From the NCBI GenBank assembly GCA_012184525.1, contig WOFQ01000002.1, positions 1,364,001-1,428,000 on the forward strand: a stretch of 64,000 bases of DNA. Direction: 5' to 3'. Position numbers and translations under genes: made by a program. Positions 1-11,293 of the stretch are shown piece after piece (the stretch's first letter is position 1; each line of letters starts with the position of its first letter). The notes below the pieces were generated by a model. That model was not told where the DNA came from and ran no database searches. It saw only the letters and a program-made list of their open reading frames with translations. The DNA is from Xenoacremonium recifei (Eukaryota; Ascomycota; Sordariomycetes; Hypocreales; Nectriaceae).

Positions 1-207
1 GGCGGTGTCTCTTCTGCTACTGTTGCCTCCTCTGTCGTCAGCACGAGCTTTTCTACGCCTACTCTTTCTAGCGTTGTTGCGGGTGCTTCGGGAAGTGCCT
101 CCAATAGCTCCTCCGATGCCGAGGCTTCTACTGTCATCGTATCTGGTGCGAAGAAGATGGGTCTCTCGTTCGGTGCCATCTTTGCCGCTTTCCTGGCGGC
201 TATGTAG
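1..207 (+). CDS. 3' end of a Ser/Thr-rich probable GPI-anchored surface protein (partial)
   Basis: The first frame is open from base 1 to a TAG at 205-207 and encodes 68 residues. They are rich in Ser, Ala, Val and Thr, then have a short basic stretch (GAKK), a hydrophobic tail (SFGAIFAAFLAA) and a final Met. A Ser/Thr-rich stalk followed by a C-terminal hydrophobic tail is the usual end of fungal GPI-anchored wall or membrane proteins. The 5' part lies outside the window, so the functional domain is unknown. The double-CFEM gene 1.7 kb downstream ends in a similar way, so this could be a related surface protein, but nothing in the visible part shows that. Confidence 0.55.
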   Translation, partial: GGVSSATVASSVVSTSFSTPTLSSVVAGASGSASNSSSDAEASTVIVSGAKKMGLSFGAIFAAFLAAM

Positions 208-1797
208 ATACAGGTCTTTTACGAGATGGGATCAAACTTGCCTTGAATCCGATTATTATGGAGGATACGGCAGCAATCATTCTTTTCATGTAACGACTCC
301 ATATGGGCCGTGATCGACACTTAAGACAGACATGTAATAATATTATCCTTCTCCATCTTGCTGGATTGTGTCAAATTGTGAATTTACTGCCAACGAGCAA
401 GGCAGAAATGAAATTATGGCGGTAGCCTACACGAATGAAGCATGTTCAATGTTCAACTAGAACAAATGCATCAACCTTGGCTGCACGACGGTACTATCAT
501 CACAGACAGAACAGCTGCGGAGAATCCCATCTCCTGTAAAATATAAGCTAAACTTCGCTCCAATTTTTTAGACTGCTTGGCTTAAACAAAAGGCGCTATG
601 TGATCATGCCGCCTGGGACTCCGTATTTCGTACTCCATATCTTGAGCAATTCAATAGTCTCTTGGCGCTCGCCTGTAAAGGGCTATCTCGCTTAGACCGG
701 GCTACTTCGCTTCTAATGGACTACATCACTTACATCAGACTGCCTCGCTTATGATCTTGATGCTTGTGTTCCTAGGTAACCGACTGGTTAGCTTATTCCT
801 GAGGCTTTTTTCTCTCTTCTTTCTCTTTGTCTGGTGATGTCATGAAAAATCAGGCACGAACTCGTATTGATGGAACTACGTATTCGGATTTCAAGACCAT
901 AAGCCCATAACATTTGATGACCTTGAGTTTGGAAACAACCATCTTTATTTCAGGTCACATCTGCTTTGCCTTCAAGATCTAGCATAACACGGTTGCTCCA
1001 AAGATTGTGGATCAGTCAGTATACGGAGTACTATTTGCCACGATACTGTCTTGACCCCCCTAAGACCACCGTGGGGGTTGAATGGATGGATGGTATCTTG
1101 AGTCTTGGCCTCGCCGGATGAAGCTTAGAAGCTCCATTCAGGACCGAATTGCTGTATTTATGGATCCCGAATTTACTCTACAGTTCGTTCCCGACATCGG
1201 AATCATGGACATGTGGCGTTCTCTTATCATGATCCATGCCATGCTGAAGGAAGATTTCCTCGCCAAGAGACCAAAAAGATAGTCAAGAGCCACTCAGGAG
1301 ACCTTCAATCATGTTTTAATGAAGTCCAGTTATTCTTATTTTAAAGCCGCGATCCACATCGCTCACATGGTCAACCCGAAGCCAGATAGAGTTAACTAAA
1401 ACGCAATTCAGATGTCCACACTTCAAGGCTCCGGAGCCGCCAAGGGTCTCTGGCCGATCAATCCGCCTTGGTATCTTGGCTTATGGACGTAATGGGCTGT
1501 TGAAAGAGTCAACTACAGTTCCAACCTCCATAATGATCACTTATCAGATGATCAGATAAACCTGGGACCTAGAGTTCGTCCGTATTTCCGGACTCAAGTT
1601 CAAGTGCCAACTTCCTCGTCTGACGCGGCCTCGCTTCCAGCCATGCCAGGTTCCACTGGGGCGAGATGCTTCGATAGGACCACTACGGAGTGCGAGGTTT
1701 TCACGAGCTATCTGTTGGCCGGCTTCGGTGGCATGTTTGTGTTCGAATTCCTCTGATGTAACTTATAAGTCTATTGACGAAGCTATCTAGCCAGCCG
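208..1797. other. Gene-free spacer
   Basis: No convincing gene is seen over about 1.6 kb. The longest plus-strand frame (1082-1282, 66 codons) has no recognisable domain. The spacer holds the four-unit 19-bp repeat at 680-750 and a TACGGAGTACT-type palindromic word near 1020, a short motif that also recurs in part elsewhere in the window (for example near 6362 and 30533). Confidence 0.5.
680..750 (+). repeat. Four-unit degenerate 19-bp tandem repeat
   Basis: The 14-mers at 680 (gggctatctcgctt), 699 (gggctacttcgctt), 718 (ggactacatcactt) and 737 (agactgcctcgctt) are spaced exactly 19 bp apart, with variable 5-bp linkers. The first two units differ by two bases and the later ones by more. It lies in a spacer and encodes nothing obvious. 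Confidence 0.75.
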
Positions 1798-1803
1798 TAT
1801 AAA
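1798..1803 (+). promoter_or_regulatory. Probable TATA box of the double-CFEM gene
   Basis: TATAAA lies 82 bp before the ATG at 1885 and is followed by a pyrimidine-rich leader. Position and sequence fit a core promoter element; there is no experimental support. Confidence 0.5.
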
Positions 1804-1884
1804 TCATATAAGTCTACTACGCTTGAAATTTCCCCTGGTTGCCTTACTCCCACAGAAGCACTTGCATTCCAATCTCACTTCAAA

Positions 1885-2866
1885 ATGAAGTCTGCCGCTG
1901 TCCTTATGTCTGCCATTTTGGCGGCTGCTGGCGTCGAAGCGTAGGCTGCTACTTCTCCCCGTTTCCCAGCCCGTGAACTAACCTCAGCTTTCTAATAGTC
2001 TTTCAAGTTGCATCTTGAGCTGTCAGTCAGAGGCTGCTCCTGACTCTGGCTGCAGTGATGACTAGTAAGATACCAAGCTTTCAAGGGCAATAGACTTGAT
2101 GCTAACGACCACAGCAACACTACTCTTTGTTACTGCAGTGGTGACTTCCAGACGAATGTCAAGGCCTGCCTTTATGAGAATGAATGTGACTCGGATGTTT
2201 CTGTCTTTTTCAACAACGTCGACGACTTCTGTAACGGCGATGAGGAAACTGCAACTTCAAGCGACAGCGACAGCACCACTGAAGATACCAACGGCACTCT
2301 GGGAACATGTGTTCTAGGCTGCCAGGCTGAAGTTGCTACAGATGCTGGTTGCACTAGTAACTAGTAAGTATTTTACTGTCTCTCAGCACATGACGTATCA
2401 CCTTACAAAGATGTAGCAACGAGACTTCGTGTTATTGTGACAATGAGGACTTCGCTACGGCGGTCAAAGCTTGTCTATACCAGTAAGTCTCGCATCACAT
2501 ACAAATTTTCAAAGCCTTTGTTCTGACCCTGCTCTTAGAAATTGCTCCAGCTATGTTAGTGTGTTCTACAACTACCGATCCGAGCAATGTGGCACCGAGA
2601 ACTCGACTGAATACAAGAGCGATCTGGCCAATGGCGATGCTACTGCGGACCTGAAGTCAGCCGCTGCCACCGCTCCGGCTTCTACCAACGCTGTTTCATC
2701 TGAAGCAAAGACGACTGCGGTCTCAGGCTCCAGTACCAAGTCTGCTGCCTCCGCGGCTGCCACCTCTGGTGACAGCGACTCCGCTGGCATCGCCGTCCAT
2801 CCCATCGCCCTTTATTCTGCTCTCTCTACTATTGTCGTTGGCATTGCCTTCTTCAACCCACTGTAG
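1885..2866 (+). CDS. Double-CFEM-domain GPI-anchored-type cell-surface protein
   Basis: Five exons are inferred: 1885-1940, 1999-2064, 2115-2363, 2417-2482 and 2539-2866, with introns of 58, 50, 53 and 56 nt. The product starts with a signal peptide (MKSAAVLMSAILAAAGVEA). Two CFEM-like modules follow, each with eight cysteines in the C-x3-C-x8-C...CxC...C...C...C order; the second has CYC and KACLYQ-NC elements matching CYC and KACLYENEC in the first. A Ser/Ala/Thr-rich stalk and a hydrophobic C-terminus (ending VVGIAFFNPL) suggest GPI attachment. CFEM proteins of other fungi act at the wall or membrane, some in haem or iron capture and some in host interaction. The introns before each CxC (2065-2114 and 2364-2416) split the same Tyr codon in the same phase, so the module was duplicated together with its intron. 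The first module has Asp after the third Cys (CSDD), the residue type used as haem ligand in characterised CFEM proteins; the second has CTSN. Confidence 0.85.
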
Positions 2867-3124
2867 AACATGCATCAGATTTTGAACAGGGAACGTGACT
2901 GGTTATAGGAATGGTCAAGGCGGCAAACTAGAATACTGCAGGCACATGGGCCGAAATGTGTCATGCGGTGGTTTCCATTCAAAGGCATATAGTACATTAT
3001 TTATTAATCTAGTTGACGCTGGCGCTATGTTGATGCCTATTCCCAAAGAAACTCCCAAGCATATCCTTCTACACAAGAACATATTACAGTATTGTACATA
3101 TAAAGGATGTCTCCTATCAGTATT

Positions 3125-6100
3125 CTACCAGGCCAACTTAGCCCATATGCCATTTCTGTTTTTGCGAACAGCCCACTTCCTCATCTCGTCTAGACATAAC
3201 AAGAGAATCCCGAAGCTGATTGGTAAAAGCCAGTGCTCAAGTGGGATGGGAGCAGTGCAAATTTTTGATCCAGGAGCGTAAAGCACCGCAATAACAACAG
3301 CACATGAGATACTTATTGCCAGAAACAGAAACCAATTTTGGGTCTCCCTGGACCATGGGGGATGCCGAAAGATGCTTGTCACCCGTGTGCGAATGGCCAT
3401 AAGGTTGAACCATTGCATGACGACCAGAGTGACAAAGTAAACGCAAGATGCCACATTTACCTTGGCCGTATAATACTCTTGGTCAATCCTATCAGGAATT
3501 TTCCCATAAGAGCCGATGAACTGGGTGAAGGGCATACCCTGTTGGGATAAGTACCAGAAAGACATGGTGAACGCAGCAGTAGTCTGCAGAACTCCATTTA
3601 CCCCAAAGGCTTGCAGAAGAAGTTTCCAGTCAACCAGATGGTCTTTCTTGGTGTTTCGGGGTGGGCGACAGAGAACCTCACTTTCGGGTTGTTCAAAAGA
3701 CAGCGCAATTGCAGCAGCGCTATCAGTGACGCAGCTACAGAGAATCAGTTTCACGTCGAAACAATTGTAAGATGATCAACAAACCAAATGATAATCATCA
3801 AGAAAGATGAAAGAACTTCCGGCAGACCCATGAGAACGTGGGCTATAATCGGCCAGAACTCGGAAAAAGAACCGGCGGGCAACAGGTAGGAGATGACCTG
3901 ATCTTGTTAGTCTAAAAACGTGGGAAGTCTGTGCTGCGAACATTACCTTCTTGAGGTTCTCGAAAATTACACGTCCGTGTTTCACAGCTTGAACAAGGGC
4001 GCAAAATTTCCCTTCAAGGATAACATCGGAAGCCTCCTTTGCAACAGTTGATCCGCTTCCCACACATATACCAACATGGGCTTCGTTCAGCGCCGGGGCA
4101 TCATTGACGCCATCCCCGGTCATCGCAACAATGTCATTCCGCTTAAACTCACGGACTATACGTAGTTTCTGCTGCGGTGTAGTTCGCGCAAAGACAATCT
4201 CTTCGTATGCAGTAAGAACCTTCCAGTTGTTATCATTCAGAGTCATGAGGTCTGAGCCGCTAAGAATAATGGCCCTTGTTGGTTTTTCTTCGTTGCCGGA
4301 TGTGTCAGAAACTCCCGGGCCGTTCAGATATAGAGCGGATACATCGTCCACAGTCGTTGCGGTAACAATGCCAGCTTTGCGAGCGATTGCGAGGGCTGTC
4401 AACGCAAAGTCTCCAGTAACCTATCAAATAGTTAGCAGATGGGAGATTTTCAATTACGACGGAAAGCGGACGTGCCATAGCTATTCGAATACCAGCATTT
4501 CTCAAAGTCGCAACGCAGTTAGGAATGCTATCTCGAAGGGGGTCAACAAGTGCTACAAGGCCAACGAAGACCAAGTCTGTCTTTGAAGACTCGAGAACAG
4601 CGTTCTCGAAAAGCACTCCATCTTTGTCATCGGGGAGGTTGTTTCTGTGGACGATTTTTCGCGCGAGCAGAAGGCATCGTTTGCCTTGAGATGAGTACTC
4701 ATTTTTAATGTGTTCAATATTACCACGAGAAGCCTGATCGAGAGGCACAGTTCTACCGGTCCTAGAGACGTAATAGCCACATCGGCTGAGCAAAATATCG
4801 GGAGCACCCTTGATGGTTAGGAGACTGAATCGTTTATCAGCCACGTTTCAAGCATCTAGTCGCGAAATCAACCTACATATCCTCATCCCCCAAGAAATCT
4901 GTCTGGTGAGGCTGGAGCGTCATAGAAAGTCCTTCAGCAGTTCCATTTTCAAAGCAACGTATCATGAACTTGTTTTTGCTGTTGAATGGAAGCTCGAAGA
5001 TCTGTTGCCAACAAGCGCGCAAGTCTGCAACAATCCCTTCGCTAATTGTCTCGGGAAAGCGAAGAATGGCTTGATCGGTTGGATCACCACAAGTGGTCTG
5101 GTTCGGCTCCGATGCGTTACAAAGAACGGCCATGGCAAGGAGCTGCCTAATAGGATGCCTGATAGGATGATTATCAATCCTTGTGACCACTTTGGCTTCT
5201 TCAGCGGACATTTTGAGTCCAGCAACAGTACAGTCTGAGACGGTCATCTCGTTCTAATCGGAGGTGTCAATATACTGCCAAGTTTTATGCCTTGATGTAT
5301 TACTGGCCTTTGTTAAAGTCCCAGTCTTATCCGAACAAATGACGGAGACACATCCAAGCGTCTCGACGATCTGCAAAGACTTGCAGATGATCTGGTGTTT
5401 CTTCATCCTCTTGGAAGTAATTACGAGGCTTATTGCCAAGGCCACGGGAAGACCTTCGGGGATGAAGGCGACCAGTAGACTGGCGCAAGTAACAATAATC
5501 GCAGGCCCATCAATGAAGCCAGGGTGGTTCTTCCTTATCACACCTCCCCTAGGAAACATGGTAAGAGAAGAAAGAACCAATTAGTGTGTAGGGGGAGGGG
5601 CCTAATTCATACCAGAGAGAGACGACAACAGCTATCGCAACGATCGTGAAAACGGAAACTACCAAGAGAAATCGATAGATTTCCTTTAGAAGAGTGTAGT
5701 TTCCCGACTTCCGTCTATTTGTCTGTTCGACGAGGCGGCCGAAAACAGTGTTGTTTCCAGTCGCCACCACAATGCCGGTGCATGAACCGCGCGTCATGGA
5801 ACATCCTTGGAGACCGATATTTGCTGTTTGCAAATAATTTTCATCCGTGAAATTGATTGTTCCGGCGAGTGGTCGGGACTCTCCTGTAAGAATTGAGCGG
5901 TCAAACTTAGCATCTGGAGAAACAAGTGTGAAGCGTAAGTCTGCGGGAAGCTTATTGCCAGCTTCGATTTGTACTACATCACCAGGAACAACTTCAGCTA
6001 CGCTGACAGTCATTAAACTCCCGTTACGGATCACAGAGCAATCTTCGGGCAGCATGCTGGTGATGGAAGCCATTATGCTGGATGTTGAATGGTCCTGCCA

Positions 6101-6880
6101 CGCGCTCAAGCCCACCTGGATAAAGAAGACACCGAAAAGGACACCACTCAAGACCTAGAGGGTAGGCACCTAGTCAGACAGACTCACGGATAACTGTGCA
6201 AGAATCCGGCTTACAATGTCGGAATAACGACAACCACCACCCATCATCCAAGCCACAAGAGCAAGTATGGCCGCGAGAAGTAGGACAGGGCCAAACCCTG
6301 CAGCCAAAAGGTAATAGCAGAGTTTTCTCGTCCAGTGCTTGGAAGGAGGTGACAGAGAGTTTACTCCGTACTCGGTTTGGTTTGCCTCAACTTGCTCGCT
6401 ACAGAGGCCCATACCTGAGGACGTATGGAAGTCTGACTCAATATCATTGATTGAGCTCTTGTGCCAGGTGGTTTTACTAAATTCTGGTGAAGTGAAGGTC
6501 AGCCAGTAACCCAATAGACAGGAGTAGGTATGAATTCAGGCGTGCCTTCTGCGAGATTATCCCTAGCATTTTCAACGCTGGCCCTGGCTTCATTCTGAGA
6601 CGCGTCAATGTCTATCGAGCTAATCGATATTTAATTAGCACGACAGATCATGGGGACAGCAGAATTGACCCTACGTGGTATGGTAGAGCACTGGGACTTC
6701 GTCCCGAGGAACAGTTCTACTGAAGGAGAACCGGCGAACATGCACTGGATCATTGAAGCGGCGGGGAGTGTAAATGCTCTCTGGACGAGGAAATTCAGGA
6801 GCTGCCTCCTCGTAGTGCGCGCGTCGGCGTGCCTCGCCTACAACCACGGGCGTAGAAAAGTATAATTTGTTACCAGGCAT
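3125..6880 (-). CDS. Type IIC (Na+/K+-ATPase-like) P-type cation-transporting ATPase
   Basis: Ten exons on the minus strand: 6880-6675, 6619-6546, 6483-6188, 6154-5613, 5548-5308, 5253-4877, 4824-4476, 4420-3947, 3897-3785, 3734-3125. They sum to 3282 nt, or 1093 residues, a normal length for fungal type IIC pumps. The product would couple ATP hydrolysis to cation export or exchange across a membrane. All signature motifs are present: a cation-ATPase N-terminal segment (WHKSSINDIE, SLSPPSKHW), actuator TGES near residue 281, PEGLP in M4 near 401, phosphorylation site DKTGTLT near 445, KGAPD near 583, TGDGVNDAPAL near 795, and a C-terminal membrane block ending RKWAVRKN. Introns 6484-6545, 5254-5307 and 4421-4475 begin with GC, not GT. 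The last two are fixed to the base by the conserved joins DKTGTLTK|NEMTV and IAM|VTGD. Intron 6155-6187 is only 33 nt. The start (ATG at 6880) and the junction at 6546/6483 are the least certain parts. Sodium versus potassium specificity cannot be read from the sequence. Confidence 0.88.
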
Positions 6881-8115
6881 GCCTAAATGGGTGAGAATCG
6901 AGGATCCCCAAGGAGAAGGATTGAGAAGACTCTGAGAGTAGAGGACTACCGGCCCCAGGCTAGGAAGTTAGGGCTGAGGAGGAAAGGAAAGACAAGTCGT
7001 CTGGGACAAGGGGGATATTTATGCACTTTCTGTCTGCTCCCCACTGCTCGTAGGATTGTCGGAGGCGTTCTCTCTTCCTCTACAGAGGCACTCAGCCCAT
7101 CGAGGCTAGCAGTGGACTACATCGATCCTATTTTTCTAAAAGCGCATATGTGCGTTAATCCAAAAGAGAAACCCTGGAAGACGCACATGTAAAACAAAGC
7201 ATCAAATCCCTCGGTTGCCTTGAAGCGTGGTACTTCTGCGGCCATCGTAGCAACAAGCTTCGAGGCTTCCCAGTGCCTTCACAAACCGATTACGTCTTGG
7301 AGAGCAGGCTTGGAACTTAATTGCCCAGTGTGAAAGAATCCGTAGGACGTAGCTGCCGCCAGTATTTCCCGGCAGACCTCTATGGCTTCCCATTAACCCC
7401 TTTAGCATACGCAGGAGCTCCACGCAACAAGCTAGCCGCTTCGTAGACTCGATAGCCAAGGTGATAGGTACTTGATATAAATATCCTCTCTGAAGTCCTT
7501 ACTCTTACCATACTCAACATTGAATATCGTTGATACTGCTCCCATGCCTACTGGAAGGGCCGAATTGAACTTTGTTTCCAGGCACAGCCTGGTAATAAAC
7601 TCAATTACGATTCATATCATGGCAGCCATGTACCCCTACATCATCTATAAATCAAATGCAGAGAAATTTGGTGAGCGAAATATAGTCAGGGGCGCCCTGA
7701 GTAAGCCCATCTCCAGAACTGTGGCTTAGCCGAGGAGCTGGAAGACGCAATGACTCCAAACTGGGTAAGAGGCTGAAACTTACACTGAAACAAGTTCCCG
7801 CCGGATCAAGCCGCTCCAGCTCGGGTACCGACTTGTCAGGTACTCGACTAGCACGTTGTGGCGTCCGGCAGTTGAGGAATCCCAACGGCCGCAGGAGCAG
7901 TGAGTCAAAAATCTTGACGCCACGTTTCAAAGGCCTCCAAACAACGTTAATGACAGCTTCAACGTCTCGGAAGCAAGTGCCCTGTTTGCCTTTTAGCCCT
8001 TGGTTTTCATGTGTAGGGTGTGGAACAAGAGAATCTCCCAGACAAGCCTGGCCCAGTTAAGCCTCGAAGAACATTTCAGACTAAATCTCTAATTGACAGA
8101 TCCAGAAACGCAAAT
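6881..8115. other. Spacer upstream of the ATPase gene
   Basis: No frame in this 1.2-kb stretch shows a domain, signal peptide or plausible spliced model. It presumably contains the ATPase promoter just above 6880. I see no repeat, tRNA or transposon end in it. Confidence 0.4.
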
Positions 8116-8637
8116 TCAGGAATGAGGCTGGAGAGAATTTTCATGTGGATTGGAATTCATTTCCGTGGTATGATATAAAATAATAAATTCCATCTCATTG
8201 TTATTACGTCGTATTTCTACTTCTACATTCAGTGACATATACCCCCAAAATGTGCTACTCGTGATGACAATATTACGTATAAGAAAAAGCAACGATGCCA
8301 ATCGTTGTGAGCTTCGCATGGACGCAACGTTTTCCACAGTCATCCGCCCATGTGATGAAGGCACGATATACTCGTCACGCTGAAAATCAGCAGTCACGAG
8401 TGCCAGTCCACCACTTACCGTTAGAAAGCATTCATGGCGCAATCGAGATCTCTCAACATCTCTTATAGTTTCACAGCGGCGCCTGTTTTGTCGTGTGAGA
8501 TTGTACGGCGGGAAAATCAACCCGAAGACTTCTCCGAGCACTGGGCCGGCACTACTAACTCCCAAAATCGACAAAACGGGGTTAGAGTTTCCAGTCATTA
8601 ATACTTGTTTGACATCAAGGTTGCCCAGGCCAGCCAT
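8116..8637 (-). CDS. Doubtful small hypothetical protein
   Basis: A minus-strand frame opens with ATG at 8637 (MAGLGNLDVKQVLMTGN...) and runs 173 codons. A GTAAGT...TTTCAG segment, about 39 nt and a multiple of three, sits inside it and could be a short intron, leaving about 160 residues. The first 45 residues are moderately hydrophobic; the rest is basic and has no motif I recognise. No paralogue or supporting neighbour is visible. It may be a chance open frame or a gene remnant, so it should be kept only as a candidate. Confidence 0.2.
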   Translation of the reverse strand: MAGLGNLDVKQVLMTGNSNPVLSILGVSSAGPVLGEVFGLIFPPYNLTRQNRRRCETIRDVERSRLRHECFLTVSGGLALVTADFQRDEYIVPSSHGRMTVENVASMRSSQRLASLLFLIRNIVITSSTFWGYMSLNVEVEIRRNNNEMEFIILYHTTEMNSNPHENSLQPHS

Positions 8638-9202
8638 ATATGAGACAGGCCGGGAAAGGATAACAGAACGTAACGTCTTCTCTTAACACCTCTTTGCCAC
8701 GGCCCCTCCTAATCAGGTTTTACCGTGTTGCTGCCTGGTTATGTGGCTGGTCTCAAAATTATAACGTGGCCCGAAGATTCGGATGTTGCCGTTCAAGAAG
8801 AGATGAGGTTTGATAGCCCCTTCACGTAAGATACCGACATGAAATTAACCAGTACCACTCTGCGCTTAGTCGCATTCGGCCCTTTGAAAAAAATCTTTAT
8901 GAAATCCCAGATATCGGGATCTCGGCACGACAAAGTCGCATCATCAGAGTTATGCGGGTGGCGAATTAGACCTCCTGGGAGCCTGAGGCCTCAAGATCAA
9001 TCACATCGAGGGACCAATGCCACTACATTAGGTGGAAATAAGAAGCACTCAATGATTGATTTCTCTGAGATTCTTTTAATAATTATAGGCCTTTAAGGGG
9101 CGGAACTATTGAATCTCACAAGGCCATTTCAATGAGCCAGCACATTTATCATCTAACACCGGTATAAAAATCATGACCAACTCCACGTAAGAGTTCGTAA
9201 CT
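8638..9202. other. Spacer downstream of the siderophore transporter
   Basis: About 565 bp without a supportable gene. The part next to 9203 should be the 3' UTR of the minus-strand transporter. Confidence 0.4.
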
Positions 9203-11293
9203 CTAGAACAAAACACCCTTGACTTGTTCGATCTTGGCCACGTTAACATTCTTGAGTAATAACACCCAAATGAGGCACAGCGCCATGATAGCAGTCCCAG
9301 CAATGCACATCCGCTGCTGAACGACACCATACGCCTGGATGATGCCCTCTCGTGTCGGGCTTCCCATTGGATAGGATAGCTGTACAGCAAGATCCTCATA
9401 AATGGCCTCCCAATCACCTTTAGCGGACTCTGGCAGGTATTCTCGTAGAGCATGCGGCAATGTATTTGTCCAGACAGCACCTGAGATGCTGTTTCCGATG
9501 GCACTGCCAATGTAGCCAAAGAGACCGAACATAGCGAGAACAGCGGCTACTTCGTTGTGCTTTGCGACGGCCAAGAGGGCGACTTGCTGGCCGATAATCA
9601 TGACGCCACCAGCAATGGAGATGAAGATCTCACACATAATGAGGTACCCAATACTCATGTCGGGCTTTCGGAAGTAGATGAGCAGACCAGAGAACAGGAT
9701 GTAGAGCGGCACAGCGATGAGCATAAGCCACTTGTAATGCTGAGTCCATCGGATCAACAAGCCAACCCCGATACACCACACACCATTGACGACATCGAAG
9801 GTTGAGTTGATATAGCCTGCTTCAGCGATGCTCGTGTTGTAGACCACCTGGAGGAATGAAGTAAAGTAGCCATTCCAACAGTAGTACGACATCTGATACG
9901 TCATGTCAAGAAGGCAGGCTCCAACGATATTCTTCGAAAGCAAAAGGTTGTATGGGATGAAGGGCTGAGGTGCAACGAAGCGTTCCCAGAGAGCGAAGAA
10001 GATGACAAAAATGGGGCCAAGGACAAGCATTGCGATGATGTGAGGAGCGCGCCATGTGAGAGTTGCAGATTCGGCGATGGCAAATGGGAGCAGGAACAGC
10101 ACGAGACCTGCGCAGAGGAGAAGAACACCGACGACTTTGAAAATACGAGTCAGCTTTAGCACGGTTCATTTTCAAGAAGGCCAAACTCACTGTCGAACTC
10201 AATGCCATAGTAGATGATGCTCTGCATGATGGTCCTGTCGCTCTTCTTCTTGACCAGCAGGCCTGTCTTCTGGGCTCGTCTCTCGTTGAGCTTGAGATTG
10301 ACGAGCAGCGGGATAGCGACGACAGGAAGTACGAGGCAGAAGCAGCCGTATGCCCAACGCCAGTTATCCGCGTAGAATCCTTCCGAGGCCTTAGAGCCAG
10401 CGAAGGCCGTGATGACATATGGAGAAGCAGTAAAGGCATAGGCCAAACCTCGATCCTGCATCGTCGAAGTATCTGCAGTGATGACATCGACACAGTAGAT
10501 CATGCCAGAGAAACCAACCAGGTAGAAGACCTAAACAAATATTATTAGAATCAAGTCATGGCCATTCTCTCAGGGCCATATTTGACTAACCTGGGCTGCA
10601 CAGTACGTCTCAATGCCGTGACAGGTGGCCGAGAGAATCAGGCCCAGGATGGCTATGATGGTCATCACGGAGAAGCCAATCGGTCGACCCCAGACATCCA
10701 GCGTCTTAGCGACAGGCAAATACGATGCGCCAGCCATGACATTGGAGATGATGGCGATGACTGGGATCAGAGAATGCGACTCGAAGCCAGACGTAATGTA
10801 GGCGTTGAGGTTGGCGGTGACAGAGGACTGCATCGCGTTGGTGAAGTACAGAAGCCACATGCTGAAAACATAGTCAATTGCTGCTCATTCCTTAATAGCG
10901 TCTTGACACTTACCAGATATAGGCGCAGATCAGATGAGTCCGAGTCCAAGTCAGCGTAACAGCCTCGACGCTCTGGACACCGCCTTGGGCATCCTCCGAG
11001 GGCAATTCGGGTTGCGGTTTGGCATCTTCAATATCGATCTCGGCCATGACTTTCTGCACCGAGTCCGGAGAGTCCTGCGCCGGTGCCGCTTCGACAACAT
11101 CGCCAGCCGTATTAGCATCAGCCTTGGACTCGTGGTTGAGGAATGATGGGCGCATCGTATTTGCTGGTTGTATTTCCGTGCTGCTATCGCGTTGCTTCTC
11201 AATTGCAGCACTGACGCGGCCCGGAGATTGCGAGCGACGCGCCTCGCCTATATAAATTTCTGGCGTCGCGGGCTGTATCTCACCTCCAGCCAT
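9203..11293 (-). CDS. MFS siderophore-iron transporter (Mir/Sit-type)
   Basis: Four exons on the minus strand: 11293-10914, 10861-10591, 10530-10191 and 10134-9203. They sum to 1923 nt, or 640 residues, the usual size for the fungal siderophore transporter family. These plasma- or vesicle-membrane proteins import ferri-siderophores by proton symport. About 110 hydrophilic N-terminal residues are followed by many membrane segments: WLLYFTNAMQSSV in the first helix, a DVWGRPIGF motif in the loop after helix 2, NWRWAYGCF, EFD before VGVLLLCAGLVLFLLPF, and YNTSIAEAGYI in the second half. These match the SIT branch (14-helix MFS) rather than sugar or drug porters. Introns are 52, 60 and 56 nt, all GT-AG. 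Several GATA-factor words lie upstream, which would fit iron-dependent control. Which siderophore is carried is not readable. No siderophore synthetase is present nearby. Confidence 0.85.

Noticed and set aside
3125..6880. Treating the ATPase as a pseudogene because several introns lack GT
   Set aside because: With GC donors the model is fully open, the sum is divisible by three and every catalytic motif is intact, so a working gene is the simpler reading.
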